Source: Melastoma dodecandrum (Eukaryota; Streptophyta; Magnoliopsida; Myrtales; Melastomataceae). Taken from it: 64,000 nt of DNA. The DNA is taken from positions 27,061 through 91,060 of the forward strand of contig JARUPY010000092.1 of assembly GCA_029817715.1 (NCBI GenBank), read 5' to 3'. The notes below the pieces were generated by a model. The model ran no database searches. It was not told the DNA's origin and was given only the letters and a program-made list of their open reading frames with translations. A program made the position numbers and the translations under genes. This document shows positions 48,938-61,599 of the stretch, in pieces; position 1 is the first letter of the stretch, and each line of letters opens with the position of its first letter.

Positions 48938-50518
48938 GGCAAAATATACATTTATAGCCCTAATTATTCACAAACTTTCTTTTATATCAGTATTTTAGTT
49001 TGTTATATAAAAATATTCATACGTTTGTCTTAAACCTTTTCTTCGACCAACTTCGAACAACGTTAGGTGTGAGTCTCACATGGACGTAACGGAGTCTCAC
49101 GTGGGCATTGAAAACAATGATCCAACGTGGAAAGTAAGGACACGTGGACACAAGTTGGGGTTAAATGTCGTTACCCCCGATTAGTTCAAACCAATTACCA
49201 AAAAAAAAAAAAAATAGATCAAACCTTAACTGGAGAAATGGCGATTTTGGTTTAAGGAACATGGGGCAACGAAGCATTGATCTCCATAGCGTTGGACGAC
49301 TCAACCATCACCTGAAGAGAATACCAAAGAATCAGTGAACAATTGAAGGTATGTTTCACAACCTCCTTGGAAGCAACTCAGATAGTCTTCTGTGAACAAT
49401 TTAAGGCATGTTCCTCAACCTCCTTTGCGGCATTGCCTGTATTTGTGAGTATTAGGTTGATTAAATACGTAGTAGGTTTTGATGTTGTTTGGCTCGACCT
49501 AGAGATACTATTACGTGGGTTAACATTAGTTTGCATGTCGGGGAGAAAATGTCTTTCTCTGGCTCGTGTTCTTACAATAGAGGAAGGATGGTTAATTATG
49601 ATATTGTTTGATGCTGACCTTTTAGGCTATTTTACTTTAGTGGCTCTTCGTAAGGACTTAAGGCTGTCTAGGGTGCATAAAATATGGTATGGATTTTCTG
49701 GTCAGAATTTGTCTAAGATGAGAAAAATTGTAGGAGATGTAGAGGTAATGAAAATGTTAGAAGAATGTGATGACAGTGGGAGAGTTGAGGTATTTTGTAA
49801 AGGTGAGGAAGAGAGTGGGGCCGATGAGTTAGATGATATGGAGGAAATCCATGATGAGGTAGATGAAGTTGAGGAAGATCCTGATGAGGTTAGGGAAGTC
49901 AGAGATGTAGTAGATAAGGAAGAAGGAGAATGAGGAAGGGGGGAGGAGAATGGGCAGGACAATGAGGAGGAGGAGGAGGAGAATGGGCAGGAGAATGAGG
50001 ATGTTCTACCTGACATACTAGAGTTGAGGGGGAGTCGAAGTATGAGAGGTCTGAAGATGAAATTGTAGATTATGATGGTGTTTCAACCATAAAGGAAAGA
50101 CGAAATTTCACTTATCACTTATGAGTCTTCTACTTAGGGAAAACGCCTGATTCCTTCGTCTTTTACTCTTTAGGTGATGGTTGTCTTGAATCGTTCAATA
50201 CTATGGAGATCAACGATTCGTCGCCCCCTGTTCCCTAAACTTGAGTGCCCTTTCACCAGTTAGGGTTTGAATCTAATTTGGGGCAGCGACATTTAACCTC
50301 AGCCTGTGTCAATGTGTCCTTACTTTCCACGTTAGATTGTTGTTGTCAACGCCCACGTAAGACTCCTTGCGTCCAAGTCAGACTCGCGCCTAACATCGTC
50401 CGAAGTTGGTCGGAAAAAATGCATAAGGCATACGTACAAATATTTTTTATATAACAAACTAGATTGTTGACAGAAAAAAAGGTTTGTGAATAATTAAGGT
50501 ATAAACGTATGTTTTACC
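48938..50518 (+). mobile_element. MULE deletion derivative with long TIRs
   Basis: The element is 1,581 bp. Its inverted repeats are about 260 bp (48938-49200 against about 50255-50518). They start GGCAAAATATAC / GGTAAAACATAC and share blocks such as TAATTATTCACAAAC and ACGTGGAAAGTAAGGACAC. A perfect 9 bp target duplication, TATTATTTA, is at 48929-48937 and 50519-50527. The interior keeps the N-terminal part of a MuDR-type transposase (49343-49933) but not the catalytic or SWIM parts. It is therefore an internal deletion of a once autonomous element. Several mismatches between the arms show it is not very young. Confidence 0.9.
49343..49933 (+). CDS. Open N-terminal remnant of a MULE transposase
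   Basis: An uninterrupted frame of 196 codons lies inside the TIR element. The middle part (VALRKDLRLSRVHKIWYG, then MRKIVGDVEVMKMLEECDDSGRVEVF) has the layout of the N-terminal domain of plant MuDR transposases: a short hydrophobic or aromatic pattern, then a 'D.DV..M' stretch and a 'V.V' strand. After that comes a long Asp/Glu/Val-rich linker, also typical. The catalytic domain is gone. The assignment rests on pattern and on location within MULE TIRs. The frame is listed from 49343, whose codon is not clearly an ATG start; the nearest in-frame ATGs lie further in. Confidence 0.6.
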   Translation: MKVCFTTSLEATQIVFCEQFKACSSTSFAALPVFVSIRLIKYVVGFDVVWLDLEILLRGLTLVCMSGRKCLSLARVLTIEEGWLIMILFDADLLGYFTLVALRKDLRLSRVHKIWYGFSGQNLSKMRKIVGDVEVMKMLEECDDSGRVEVFCKGEEESGADELDDMEEIHDEVDEVEEDPDEVREVRDVVDKEEGE

Positions 50519-50527
50519 TATTATTTA

Positions 50528-53500
50528 TGTTTTGGAACTTAAATATAATATTATTATGCTCTTTCTATGAATTTTAATATTTGTTTCAATATTATGACGG
50601 GGTAATAATACTTTGTTGAAAGAAATTTGAAGCCTTGGAAAGAGTTAAAAATATTTGAACCATAGGGAAGAGGACAAATTTACTTCCATTTGAGTTTATT
50701 TTACCCTTCGAATATAGTTCAATTATGGTTTTGACAATCGATTGAATATTTTCTATGATGATTTTAGCTATGAATTATGAATTATTTGAATAATTAAAAG
50801 TGTTTATAAGTAATTTAAATTCAAATATCAATTAGATAAATTTATTTTTGAAAATATCTTTAAATTTTTATTTGAGACGATTATATTTTATTTTGGCCAA
50901 GTTATCACTTTTAATTATTCGTGTAACCTAACATTAAGACATTATCTCAAAATTATTCTCCGTCAGACCCGATCACTAACGATGTCCAACTTGGCGTTGA
51001 TGTGTACCTTTACTTGCGTTTAAACCACTTAGTGTCAATTGAAATTACGTCAAATTATTAAATATATCATAAACTTTCTAGTTTTTCTTATTTATCCCAT
51101 CATTTGAAAAATATCTTCGTGTAACTTAACTATTCTCATGACCCCAACCCCCATCCTCTGCCACATCTCCGATCCCAACCCCTTCAAAGACCCCAACCCA
51201 TCTCGTCCCTTTCCCTGCTCAGCTGCCAAGAAGGATTGTATGAAAGTCCTTCCAATTATGAGTATTATGCTCTGTTGTAAGGAGATGTGAAGTTGTGATA
51301 AACATAAATCTCAATGGAACATTGAATTAACAAAAACAAAACCCATAAAGTTACAATTTTATTGTTGGACAAATAACATTACAACTTCTAACACATGGTC
51401 CATATTAACATACATGGCACGCATGAAAACAATCAAGACACACATGGCACCCATAAACAACATTCATAATCATCGGTTTCCTGTTGTAGAGACTTCCATG
51501 CTAGATTCAATATTAGAGCTTTTCTGGGTTCCCGATGTCTCTCATTATAGGTGCTTTAAGCACGACTAAGAGTTTCCTCTTGGATGAACGTGAATTAGGG
51601 TTTGTTGATTAATTTTAACAGTGTTAAACACCAAATAAGGTACGCATTAGCGCTAATTAGAAGTCTTTTTCCTCGTGTTTTTCTACGTGGTAACCGGTAA
51701 ATAAAAGTTTGTCAAAAAGTGAGTTTTTATGTAGTGAAACTTTAGACATTGATATTCCACGGCGGTATCCGGGCGAAAAGACGTAACCTAATCTCTTGCT
51801 TGGACGTAACTCCATATGAGTGGTCCACTGTTGTTTTGTCCACGACACCAAACGTCCAAAATTGAAGACATCATCGACCAACTATTAATGTGCACGCAGG
51901 AGTGGGCGACATAGTCAACAATATCATCAAATAAGATAATATGATAACGCAACAGGCTAATGCAATGAACCGATGGCCCTGCCGTGTCCATGTTTCAAAC
52001 TGTTTTAATTTATCGTACAATGTCCCCTTCATGGGGAGAGGCTTGATATATCGGGGGATTGTGATTATGAAATTTATTAATGATTTATAAATAGCAAGAT
52101 TAAATAATTAAATGAAAAATAAAAAATTGAATGATAATCACCCGATTCGGTGAAAATTTTATATTCAAATTTTTTTATCCTTAATATTCAAAAGGCTTCC
52201 AAAAAAAGAAAAAACAAAACTAAGAAAAATATAAATCAAATCCCCATTGCTTCGATAAAATTCAGGCAACGTTTTTAATCCACGAAGGAATCGTTCCTGA
52301 ACTTTCCTTACAAAATGGTTTTTGTTTATTCTTGATGCATAACACGAGTTATTTGTTACTACAAAATATTGAAAGAAAACATACTACAAATAAAAATGAA
52401 AAAAAGGATATCCATGGACCATTCGCTGTTAGAAATTTCCTAGAATTCATCCCTAATTTTAGATAAATGCTTGAATCAAACACTTGTAAAAAAATTTTAA
52501 AACAAAATTTGTATAGATTATATTTATATCATCCTTTTCATTTTAAACATTACATGGGCAAAAGAGATTCTGGAATGATGATAAAATGAACGGGGAAAAG
52601 AGGAAAAAGCAAAGGACAAAGTTCCCCCCGCCATTAGATTTCGTTGCCTCCCCCTCCTTCCAAAAGACACGATATGATATCTTCATTTTTAGCCCCAAAA
52701 TCCCATCCAATGATTATATATACATCGTCCCTCGAATTATATTACTTGTTAGAATTTCTTTATACTTTTTATTTGACATTAAAATTTTGTTGCTAATTTA
52801 ATTCAAAATTGTCATTCTTATGTAAAAATTTTCAGCTCCAAAATCGTCATCCCGCCAGTCGTATAAACTTTTGTCCGAGTATTATTAGATATGGCATGGC
52901 GCGCTGCGTTGTTGTTCGGAAGTAAATACCAACATTTACTCGAACAGTGTCGTGTCGTTTCGATAATTCTACGAAATGAAAATTTTCAACATTTCGGGTG
53001 GTATCAAGTGGAGGTTGTGTCCGTCCGACCGTGTCACGTGAAGTGAATGAATGCGTGTAGTTGGTTGGGTGAAAATACAGATAAATAATCTCATTTTATT
53101 TAATGAGAAAGGAATTGGAGTAGGGGGTGGGGGAATGTAAATGGAGATTTAATGTATACAGAGGGAGGGAAAAATTTAATGTGTGGTGTTATTTTGTTAC
53201 AGAACGGACAGTGAGACATAAATCTTCGTGACACCCCCCTCTCGCACAGCTCCCTAAAAAGGATTCGGTTTTTTAATTAGTTTTTAATATTTGCCTAAAC
53301 GAACACCCACTCCACATAATTCTTTTTCTTTCTTTTTTTTCTAAAAAAAGGAATAAATAAATCACGTCACTCGATACGCTTTGACAAGATATTACGCAAC
53401 TATAGAGATAAAGATCATGAAAAGATAACAACCCCCCAAGTGACACGTTCCTTTGGGAATAAGTTTGATCCAGTTGCAGGGAATTACGCTTTCCGACAGT

Positions 53501-56500
53501 GTACTAAAAATATACGAGAAAAAGTTAACACTTAAAGCCACGTGAAAACCTAAAGAAAATCTTAAGCAGATAGATATCACCCGCGGAAATTTTGAACTTT
53601 TGCCATTTCTATATTGATTAGAGGATGCATTGCACTTGTTTGAAACTTTACATGTTTTCTTCTTTTTGGTTGGGTTAATATTTATTTTTGAAAATAAGGA
53701 GCTAGTTAAGCAGTGAAGTTTACGAGAGGCGACTTGAATAACTCGTTGTTTGTAAGAATGAGTTTGTAACTCTTATTTAGAACTCGCTGTTCATAACAAC
53801 GACTTTATAAGCATATGTTTGATTTGATATCATGAAATTATTATTAAAAATAACGAGTTTATCATTCAAGAACGAAACTCGTTGTTTTTAAGAACAAGTT
53901 TATTACGAGTGAACGTGAATTAACGAATTTATGGTATAAGGTTTAGTATTTGAAACAGCTAGTTCTAAAATTCGTATTTAGTAACTAGCGACCCTAAAGA
54001 AAATAAAATACGAAGGGGAACATTTTGAGGGGGCAGTTATTCTCGTGAGTGTGTTGGACAGGTGACTCTGTTAAGTCAGCTTTTAATCGAACGAGGGAGG
54101 GATGGATGGTGTCATAAGCCTCCCCAAAACTGTCGTGGTTTGTCCACAATAACAGGAAGGGGTGGTCCACTTCCATATAACCCATATATAATAATATTAT
54201 TCTTTTACTATACTTGGTATATTTTGTATGCGTAATTAGCAATAATTATCCCCTTTAGATTAGACCCCGCCTATTTTATTTATTTACTTTAAAAAAAAAA
54301 AAGAAAGGAGAGGAGAAAGTGCATCACATCAACTTGTCTAAAGCTCGCCACACATCTGCGGGTATTAATTATTTATACACGTGATGGAATTATTATTATT
54401 ATTACAAGGGGAAGATTCAAAAGAGATGACCAAACTGAAACCAGACTTTGTTCGCACTAACCTTTTTTTGTTAAGCCAGTTATTTTAGAATTTCTTTTTC
54501 TTCGTTTTTGGTTCTTTTTGAATGCCCCGGGGGGGAGTTAAAGTAAACCCGGTTGGAATCCAAAAAAGATGATGATAATAATAATAATGCTGGTGAGAAA
54601 GAGACGTGATACAATCAATGATAAGTGTGAGGATAATTATCTCAGGATATGTTTGGGGAACACTTTTTGAGGACGGAGTGTGGTACAACCAAGTAAACGC
54701 AATGGACCTTAAAAAAAAATCATGGGGATGAGGTTTTCGAGGGTAAGGTTAAAGTAATAATAATAATGATGTAATGTCTCGTTAGTTACGAATTTATTCT
54801 CCGTTAGTAAAAGGGTCAGTGAGCTTGTAAAAATATATATATTCTTTTATGAAATAATATTAATGGATTTTCATAAAAAAATATGCACTTTTACGATAAA
54901 ATTTTCGTAAAGTACGAAATAGCGGCTATGTACATTTTTATGAAAGTGGTTCGTAAAATGTTACGAAATGATTTTATACTTTACGAGATCGCACAATGCA
55001 CAAACCGGACCTAAAGTAAAAGGATCAATTTGAAAAAAATATTATTATTTTTCAAATTTAGTCTATCATTTAAATAACCCTCACACTAATTCATAAAAAT
55101 GTACGAATGGTTCCGTAAAGCACGGGAAGTCTCGTGTGGGGGACCTTAACCTTATCCGGATTTCGATGATTTGAATTTTCTTCTATTTCCTATTTTCCTA
55201 ACCTATTTCCTATCTTTGTTTTATTTGCAATTTTTAATACCTTTATACTAAAATCAGCCGAAATTTAGTATATCGTGGGTACGATTACTTAGCAGCTTCC
55301 TTTTTCAACCCCTCCATTCTCCACGTCTTGCTGTCTGGAAAAGTAAGAGAAAGGGGTTAGATTTTGATTTGATTAGCCGATGAAATCAGTGGGATATGGT
55401 TTTTGCTAATTTTTCCTCTCTTTCATTGTGGCTGAAAGTGACTGACTCCTTACAGCTGGATTGAGCAATTCCTTTTCCTTTTTCTCTTTTCTTTTATATC
55501 CGATACATAAAGAAGGAACTAAAAAGGAAGGGGGTGGGGCCATGTGCTTGAGATTTCAGACTTCCAAAAAGATTTTCGTTATCCCAAAAATTCGTCATTG
55601 AATTACGTGTTATTAATGTTGCTTTTGATCGCTTATATTCGTTCAACTGAGACTGAGAGGATGAGGGGGTGGTCCTGCTTTGCTTTGCTTTATTTATTTA
55701 TTATTGCAAATTAACAGGTACATTTAATTTGATCGTACTAAAAGTTTTCCCTCCCTTGGGCCTAAAACTAAAACATTGGGCCTGATAAACAGACACTCAC
55801 CTGTTAATTGGGAGTCGTTGCACCGACGAGTCTGCTGAGAGAGATCACTCTCGCGATGCTTGATTCTCACGGTATCACACGTCCTGTCTCTTTATCCTAG
55901 TAGCTACTTGATCTGGGCAGAAATCTACACTGAACTCGAGTAAAACTGTCGAGCAAGGCCAGTCCTGGAAATCAGCCAGAAAGGCCACTACTGCAATGAT
56001 CGAATGAAATGAACCTGGAAAATCAGAATGCTTAGTTAGATGTGCAGACTGAAAATGGAAGACGAGCCCATTTCGTCATGCAATGGGAATGTTCTGGCCT
56101 TGAGCCATGTCTACTTGGAAGGAGACACTTAACCACCACGAACAGATCTTTGTACTGCTCTGTAACATGTATAATTCCTTAGCCGGGAAGGAGAGAATTG
56201 ATCTCCTCTTGAGTCGGCAGCAACGCAAGAAATACGGAATATCAGCTAGATCCTGTTCTTCTCTGATGATTGAGCACAAATTTGTAATACAAGAGGTTCA
56301 GAAGCAAGCCTCATCGCCGTCCTTGATGCCATGGCCAGAGATGTATTCGGTCTCCACGACAAACTTCTGGTCACCATGGGTTAAGCAGAATGGGCCTCCA
56401 CGGGTGCTTACTTCGATATGAATGTGTTCACAAATCGGTCAAACACTACGAAACACATCAAACGATCGAAGGCTGCTAACGGTTCTAGCATCATAGGAAT

Positions 56501-57247
56501 GCCAACCACGATATCTGCATATCACTGGAGACACTCTCCACCACCTCCTTAAGCTCCAATACGGTAGCCATCCTCGTGAATTCAGTATCTGCAGGGCAGC
56601 TCCTTACATGAGGCTCCTAATCAGGCAATCATATAAATCACAACTCACAGATAAAGCGACAAGAAATCATTCCCCAAACCAACGAACAACTTCTCGCTTA
56701 CCGAAGCAGGATCTGTCCAGTTTGAGGACAGAAAGCTTGAGGGGATCCTGTGGCTGCTTTCTATATTGGTCGAGAAGATCTTCCTATAAATATCCTCGAT
56801 CATCGCCAGAGACTCCGACGAGGGTCTCCTCTGTATCAACGAAGACTGCAACATCCTTTGACCCTAATACTGCCATGGCCCTCAATTCCATCCGTTTCAG
56901 CAGCCGCAAGATGACACGCGTAGCTGAACCAAGCAATCAATTGGAGACGTTACACGGAGAGCGAAGGAGGGTAATGGTTTTCAATCTTCCCCTGCCTCCT
57001 TCCCTTTCTTTTTCCTTTTTTTTTCTCTGCTTTTTCTCCGAATCTGATGCTCTGCTTCTCCTCCTCTGCCTCTTTTGCTTCTCCAACCGTTTTGTTCATT
57101 CTGTTATACACTCAGCGCGCGCAAAATCGGATCGAGTGAAGATTGGGCCTACAATGGACAGGCCCCATGGCCCGACATTGGGCCCCAGCGCCGCTGCCAC
57201 GAACTTCCTCGTGAAGAGGAACTGGCGGTGGTGGCGGTGGTGGCGGT
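50528..57247. other. AT-rich repeat-poor region before the LTR retrotransposon
   Basis: No intact gene was recognised. At 54,830-55,140 there is a short stretch rich in TACGAAA/TTTCGTA words like the MITE at 26.8 kb, probably a relative or fragment. At 56,000-56,950 the minus strand shows short coding-like stretches (for example MLQSSLIQRRPSSESLAMI from 56854, ending at a GT) which I cannot assign. A pyrimidine-rich patch lies near 56,985-57,080. Confidence 0.4.
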
Positions 57248-58600
57248 TGATAACTCTAAGAAATTAGAGTTTACAAATCACATTTTAGAACAAATTCGAT
57301 GTTTAGTTTCCGATGTTTAGTCTCGTTTGTGCGTTTCTCATGGTTTGTTTTGGAGTGTGCACGTATATGTTGGTTTTGTAGGAAAACGAGTGATACGGAG
57401 CGAAATCCATGAGGAGGAAGCCGTATAAAAGGAGGAGGAATGGACAGACGTGAAGGTGTGGCCGCACCAAGCAGAGATGCGGCCGCACATGAAGAGCAAA
57501 AGGAGGATGAGATGAGCAGAACGTGAGATGCGGCCGCACCAAGTAGAGATGCGGGCCGCACCAGGAGGATTAGAAGAGGAGCTAAGAGGCAGAACGTGAG
57601 GTGCGGCCGCACCAAGTGAGATGCGGCCGCACCGGTCGAGGTGGAAGAAGGACATCACAGTGGCGGAGGTGCGGCCGCACCAAAGGCCTGTGCGGCCGCA
57701 CCGGACGAGGATCAACTTGAGATATTTTATTTGATTTCTTTTATTATTTCCTTAGAAAGTCATAGTATAAAAACCTTGGTGAGGACTCGGTTTAGGGATA
57801 TATCTGAGACACCTCTTGACGGCCGGAAACAGAGAATTGAGATCTTGAGGGAGTTCTTCATGTCTTCCCTTAGTTTCTGCGTTTTCGTGATGTTTCCGAT
57901 GTCGAACTAATTTGCTTTCTAGGATTGTGATGAACCGATTCGCGTAGTCGGTTGTCTACGCTCTTTTCAGATTTAATTCATGAAGTTTCTGCGTTTTCTT
58001 ACGTTTCCTTGTGTGCATTGCCTACTTATCGGGTTGATCGCCGGTTTGTTTGATTCCTTATCGCTAAGTGAACTCGAGAGAGACTTAGGATTAGAAGAGA
58101 GGAAACGTAACCTGAGTTAAGGCCGAGAGATCGGCTTAACTAAGAGGAGTATAGAGATATACACTCGTAGGTAACCGAGAGAACAATTGGATCTCAAGGA
58201 ATTCTGATTATTCGTGATTCGCTATAGAAATATAGGTTTACGGGTGATTAGTAATTCACAGTTACAGCCTCGAGAGAGGTGTAGCGATTGTTAGGGAATT
58301 GTGGTTAGTAAACGGTAAAACGAATTGAATTGAGGAAGAGAGAGTGCGGATAACTGATGAAACGATAGGGGATTCATAGTCCTAGGCTTTTCCCCCATTG
58401 ACTACTGCTTTACTTTTATTTTCTGCAATTTTAATTACTTGCATCAACTCGTCAAATCAATTAACTGTTTACGGCTAGAATTTGAGACTTGCTGGTAATC
58501 TGCAGTAGGATTCTAACTAGTCCTCGTGGGAACGATACTTTTCTCATCATTATATTACTTGCGCGACCCGTATACTTGCGTGTGCGATTTGGTTCGAACA
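57248..58600 (+). repeat. 5' LTR of the Athila-like element
   Basis: The LTR begins TGATAACTCTAAGAAATTAG and ends GGTTCGAACA, with TG...CA ends, about 1,353 bp, directly before the PBS. The left border is inferred from the TG start, because the 3' LTR is outside the window. A block of GCGGCCGC palindromes sits in its first third. Confidence 0.7.
57455..57705. repeat. Eight dispersed TGCGGCCGCACC-type palindromes inside the LTR
   Basis: Copies of (A/G)TGCGGCCGCACC occur about every 20-50 bp. Six keep the perfect GCGGCCGC core; two have a one-base change. Spacers differ in sequence, so this is neither a simple tandem repeat nor a CRISPR array. The block is far more GC-rich than the rest of the LTR. 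Confidence 0.85.
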
Positions 58601-58606
58601 AGTTTT

Positions 58607-58624
58607 TGGCGCCGCTGCCGGGGA
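58607..58624 (+). promoter_or_regulatory. Primer-binding site for minus-strand synthesis
   Basis: TGGCGCCGCTGCCGGGGA lies six bases after the LTR end. It differs by one base from the TGGCGCCGTTGCCGGGGA site of plant Athila-type elements, which pairs with the 3' end of tRNA-Asp. Confidence 0.85.
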
Positions 58625-58798
58625 CTAGTTTTAGAATTTATTTGCTCATTTTCTTCAGCAATTTTCTATTGTAGTCGCTGATTCTCTTTTTCACTTTTTG
58701 CAGGTGTATGCGACATCGCAAAGGTGACAAAGAGCTAACTCTTTGACCCTGAAATCGAACGAACGTTTCGAATTTTGAGAAGGGGTCAGAGAAACACA

Positions 58799-60101
58799 AT
58801 GGCGAACGCGAACAACGACAACATCGTCAACATTGCGGCGCAGCAACCGCCGAGGACAATGCGGGATTACGCACAGCCGACGCCGCAGAATCATGCTGGT
58901 TTCCTCCGTCCTGAAATTCAGGCGGATACTTTTGAAATTAAACCATCTATTATTCATATGATTGAGAATTCAAATTTTGGTGGTTTAATTAACGAAGATC
59001 CGCACTGGCACCTAACGCGTTTTGAAGATTTGTGTGGCACTTTCAGGTACCACGGAGTATCAGCAGAAGCAATCAAGTTGCGGCTGTTCCCGTTCTCGCT
59101 TCGAGATAAAGCCAGAGCGTGGCTGTATTCGCTGCCAGGAGAGTCAGTCAGTTCATGGGACGACCTCCGCAAGCACTTCCTGTCCAAGTACTATCCGCCG
59201 AGCCGAACTGTGAAGATACGGAACGACATCACCTCGTTCCGCCAACTCGCCGGCGAATCCATGTACGAAGCGTGGGATCGATTCAAGGAGCTGCAGAGGC
59301 TATGCCCCCACCACGACATCCCCAAGTGGATGTTGGTTCAGAGCTTCTACGACGGGCTAGCGGGAGCAACTCCAATCTACCATCGATTCAGCCGCAGGAC
59401 GGTACCATAATGAACAAGACACCGGATGATGCTCTGGATTTGTTCGAGGCGATGGCGACAAATGGCCAAAGGAGAGCACCAGCAAGAGGAGGAGGACATC
59501 ACCAGATAGACGCTATCACCGCCCTCAGCGCTCAGCTAGAGACATTGACCAAAGAGATGGCGGCGTTGCGTACGTCGACTCAAAATGTTAACCCTCCACC
59601 TCGTTCTAATTTGCAGGTGATGGAACTGCAAGAGGCTGAAGAGGCGAACTACGTGGGAGGCAACAACAGGAATAACCCGTACTCCAACACGTACAACTCA
59701 GGATGGCGCAACCACCCCAATTTCTCGTGGAGAAATACTCAGGAGCATCAGGATGTCGGGCCTTCGCGACCAAACCAGCCACCGGGATTTGCACCACCGA
59801 TGCGACAATACACGTTAAGTGAACCTAAGTCTAGTGTTGAAGATTTGTTGAGACAGGTTCTGGCTAGCAATGAGGAGGTTCGGAAACAGCAAGAGGAGAC
59901 GAGGAAGCAGCAGGAGCTCATACTGAAGGACCACGCGACCTCGATCAAGCAGCTCGAGATGCAGATGGGGCAAATAGCAGGATCATTGGTGATAAGACCG
60001 CAGGGGACGTTTTCCGAGCAACACAGAGCTCAACCCCAAGAATCGGGAAAACTGCAGTGCTATTACCCTCCGAAACGGGAAGGACCTGGAAGAGGAATTT
60101 G
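58799..60101 (+). pseudogene. gag of the Athila-like element, frameshifted
   Basis: The ATG at 58799 opens a frame with the retrotransposon gag domain (HWHLTRFEDLCGTFRYHGVS, FPFSLRDKARAWLYSLP, SWDDLRKHFLSKYYPPSRT). The frame breaks near 59370-59400, where the family motif after 'DGL' is scrambled over two shifts. It resumes with MNKTPDDALDLFEAMA and a coiled-coil-like Gln/Glu/Lys region ending LEMQMGQIAGSL. A further stop follows at about 60100. No zinc knuckle was seen, which is usual for Athila gag. Confidence 0.8.
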
Positions 60102-60289
60102 AGCGGCAAGAGGCCGCAAAGAGCAAGCTAGGGAGAAACGTCAGGCTAAGGTACGTGAGACGGAGTCTAGAAAGGACTCTGAGCATCAGAGTATTGAAAC
60201 ACCGGTACGTACTGATCCTATGCCTGTAGTTCCTATTAATTCCTCAAGTTCCGTTTCCGCAGCGTTTTAAAGAAGCACACTGACGAGCA

Positions 60290-60997
60290 GCAATTCAAAA
60301 AGTTTCTTGAAGTGTTTAAAAAGCTGCAGATCAATATCCCTTTCGCGGAGGCGCTCGAGCAAATGCCAAGCTACGTGAAGTTCATGAAGGATATCCTGTC
60401 AAAGAAGCGAAAGCTTGGTGGTCACGAAACGATCTCGTTGACCGAGGAATGCAGTGCAATTGTTCAAAGGAGACTCCCGCCAAAGCTTAAGGATCCTGGT
60501 AAAGTTTACCATCCCTTGTCACATAGGGACTGATTTTTTTGGTCATGCTTTATGTGGATTTAGGGGCGAGCATCAATTTGATGCCATTTTCGGTGTTCAA
60601 GAAACTGAACATGGGAGAGGTAAGACCAACATCGCTGACCTTACAAATAGCTGACCGATTCTTTATACTTACCCGAAGGGTATTGTGGAAGATGTGTTGG
60701 TGAAAGTGGGACAGGTTCATCTTCCCCGCGGACTTCGTCATCCTAGATTACGAGGAGGATCGGGAGGTTCCCATCATCCTGGGAAGACCGTTCTTAGCAA
60801 CGGGGAAGGACATTAATCGATGTCCAGAAAGGAGAGCTCACCATGAGAATCCACGACCAAGAGGTAACATTCAACATGGATAAGGCCATGAAGATGCCTA
60901 ATGAAGTTGATGAATGCAGGTACGTGGACATACTTGAGGAGGTTACCGTCGAGACTATTCTAGAAGCCTACGAGTTACCGACGGAAGATGGCTCTCC
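60290..60997 (+). pseudogene. Protease region of the Athila-like element
   Basis: KLQINIPFAEALEQMPSYVK and LTEECSAIVQRRLPPKLKDPG mark the segment before the protease. After a frameshift near 60525, the aspartic protease motif VDLGASINLMP is readable, then [14 protein letters not shown]. The catalytic Asp is present but frame changes interrupt the product. Confidence 0.75.
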
Positions 60998-61599
60998 TTG
61001 ATGAGAATGTGTGAGGAGAGAGGTGGCCCTTTGTTGCGACAATTTCAAAGGGGATGGAACCTCTATGACCGGACCTGGAAACCACCATGCAAGCCTTCCA
61101 TCGAAAGAGCCCCCGAAGTTGGCAGTTGAAGCCCTTACCAGATCAACCTACGGTACTCTTACTTAGGAGTTAAGAAACAACACACTTCCTGTTATTAATT
61201 TCATCTTCGTTGACTAAACGAACAGGAAAGAGATTATTGCTACGAGTTGTTCGGGAGCAACCAGAACAGCCATCGGTGTGGACTATTTGCGGGACATCAA
61301 AGGGGATTAGTCCAGCAATTTGCATGCTACTAAGATTTGTCTTTGGACAGCTGGAGAAGAAGGCGTCCGTTTCGAGCATCGAACAGGCTGACTGAAACCC
61401 GCACATGAAAGAGGTGGTAAGGTAAAAAGAAAGTCATTAAAATGGCTTGGATGCAGGAATCATCTAATCCGATCCTTCGGATTAGTCCATCGGGTGAGGT
61501 CCAGTCCAGTGCGTACCTAAGAAGGGAGGCATCACAGGTGGGTCGAGGAACAGCAAAAAATGAGCTCATTCCAACGAGTGACGGTCACCGGGTGGTAGA

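Noticed and set aside
49702..50016. Ser-rich minus-strand frame
   Set aside because: It is the complement of the Asp/Glu-rich linker of the MULE remnant.
56608..57267. 219-codon plus-strand frame rich in Ser/Arg then Phe/Leu
   Set aside because: Composition looks like a translated pyrimidine-rich non-coding stretch, and it overlaps the LTR start.
57455..57705. Possible CRISPR-like array
   Set aside because: Repeats are short palindromes with uneven spacing, the host is a plant, and the block lies in an LTR.
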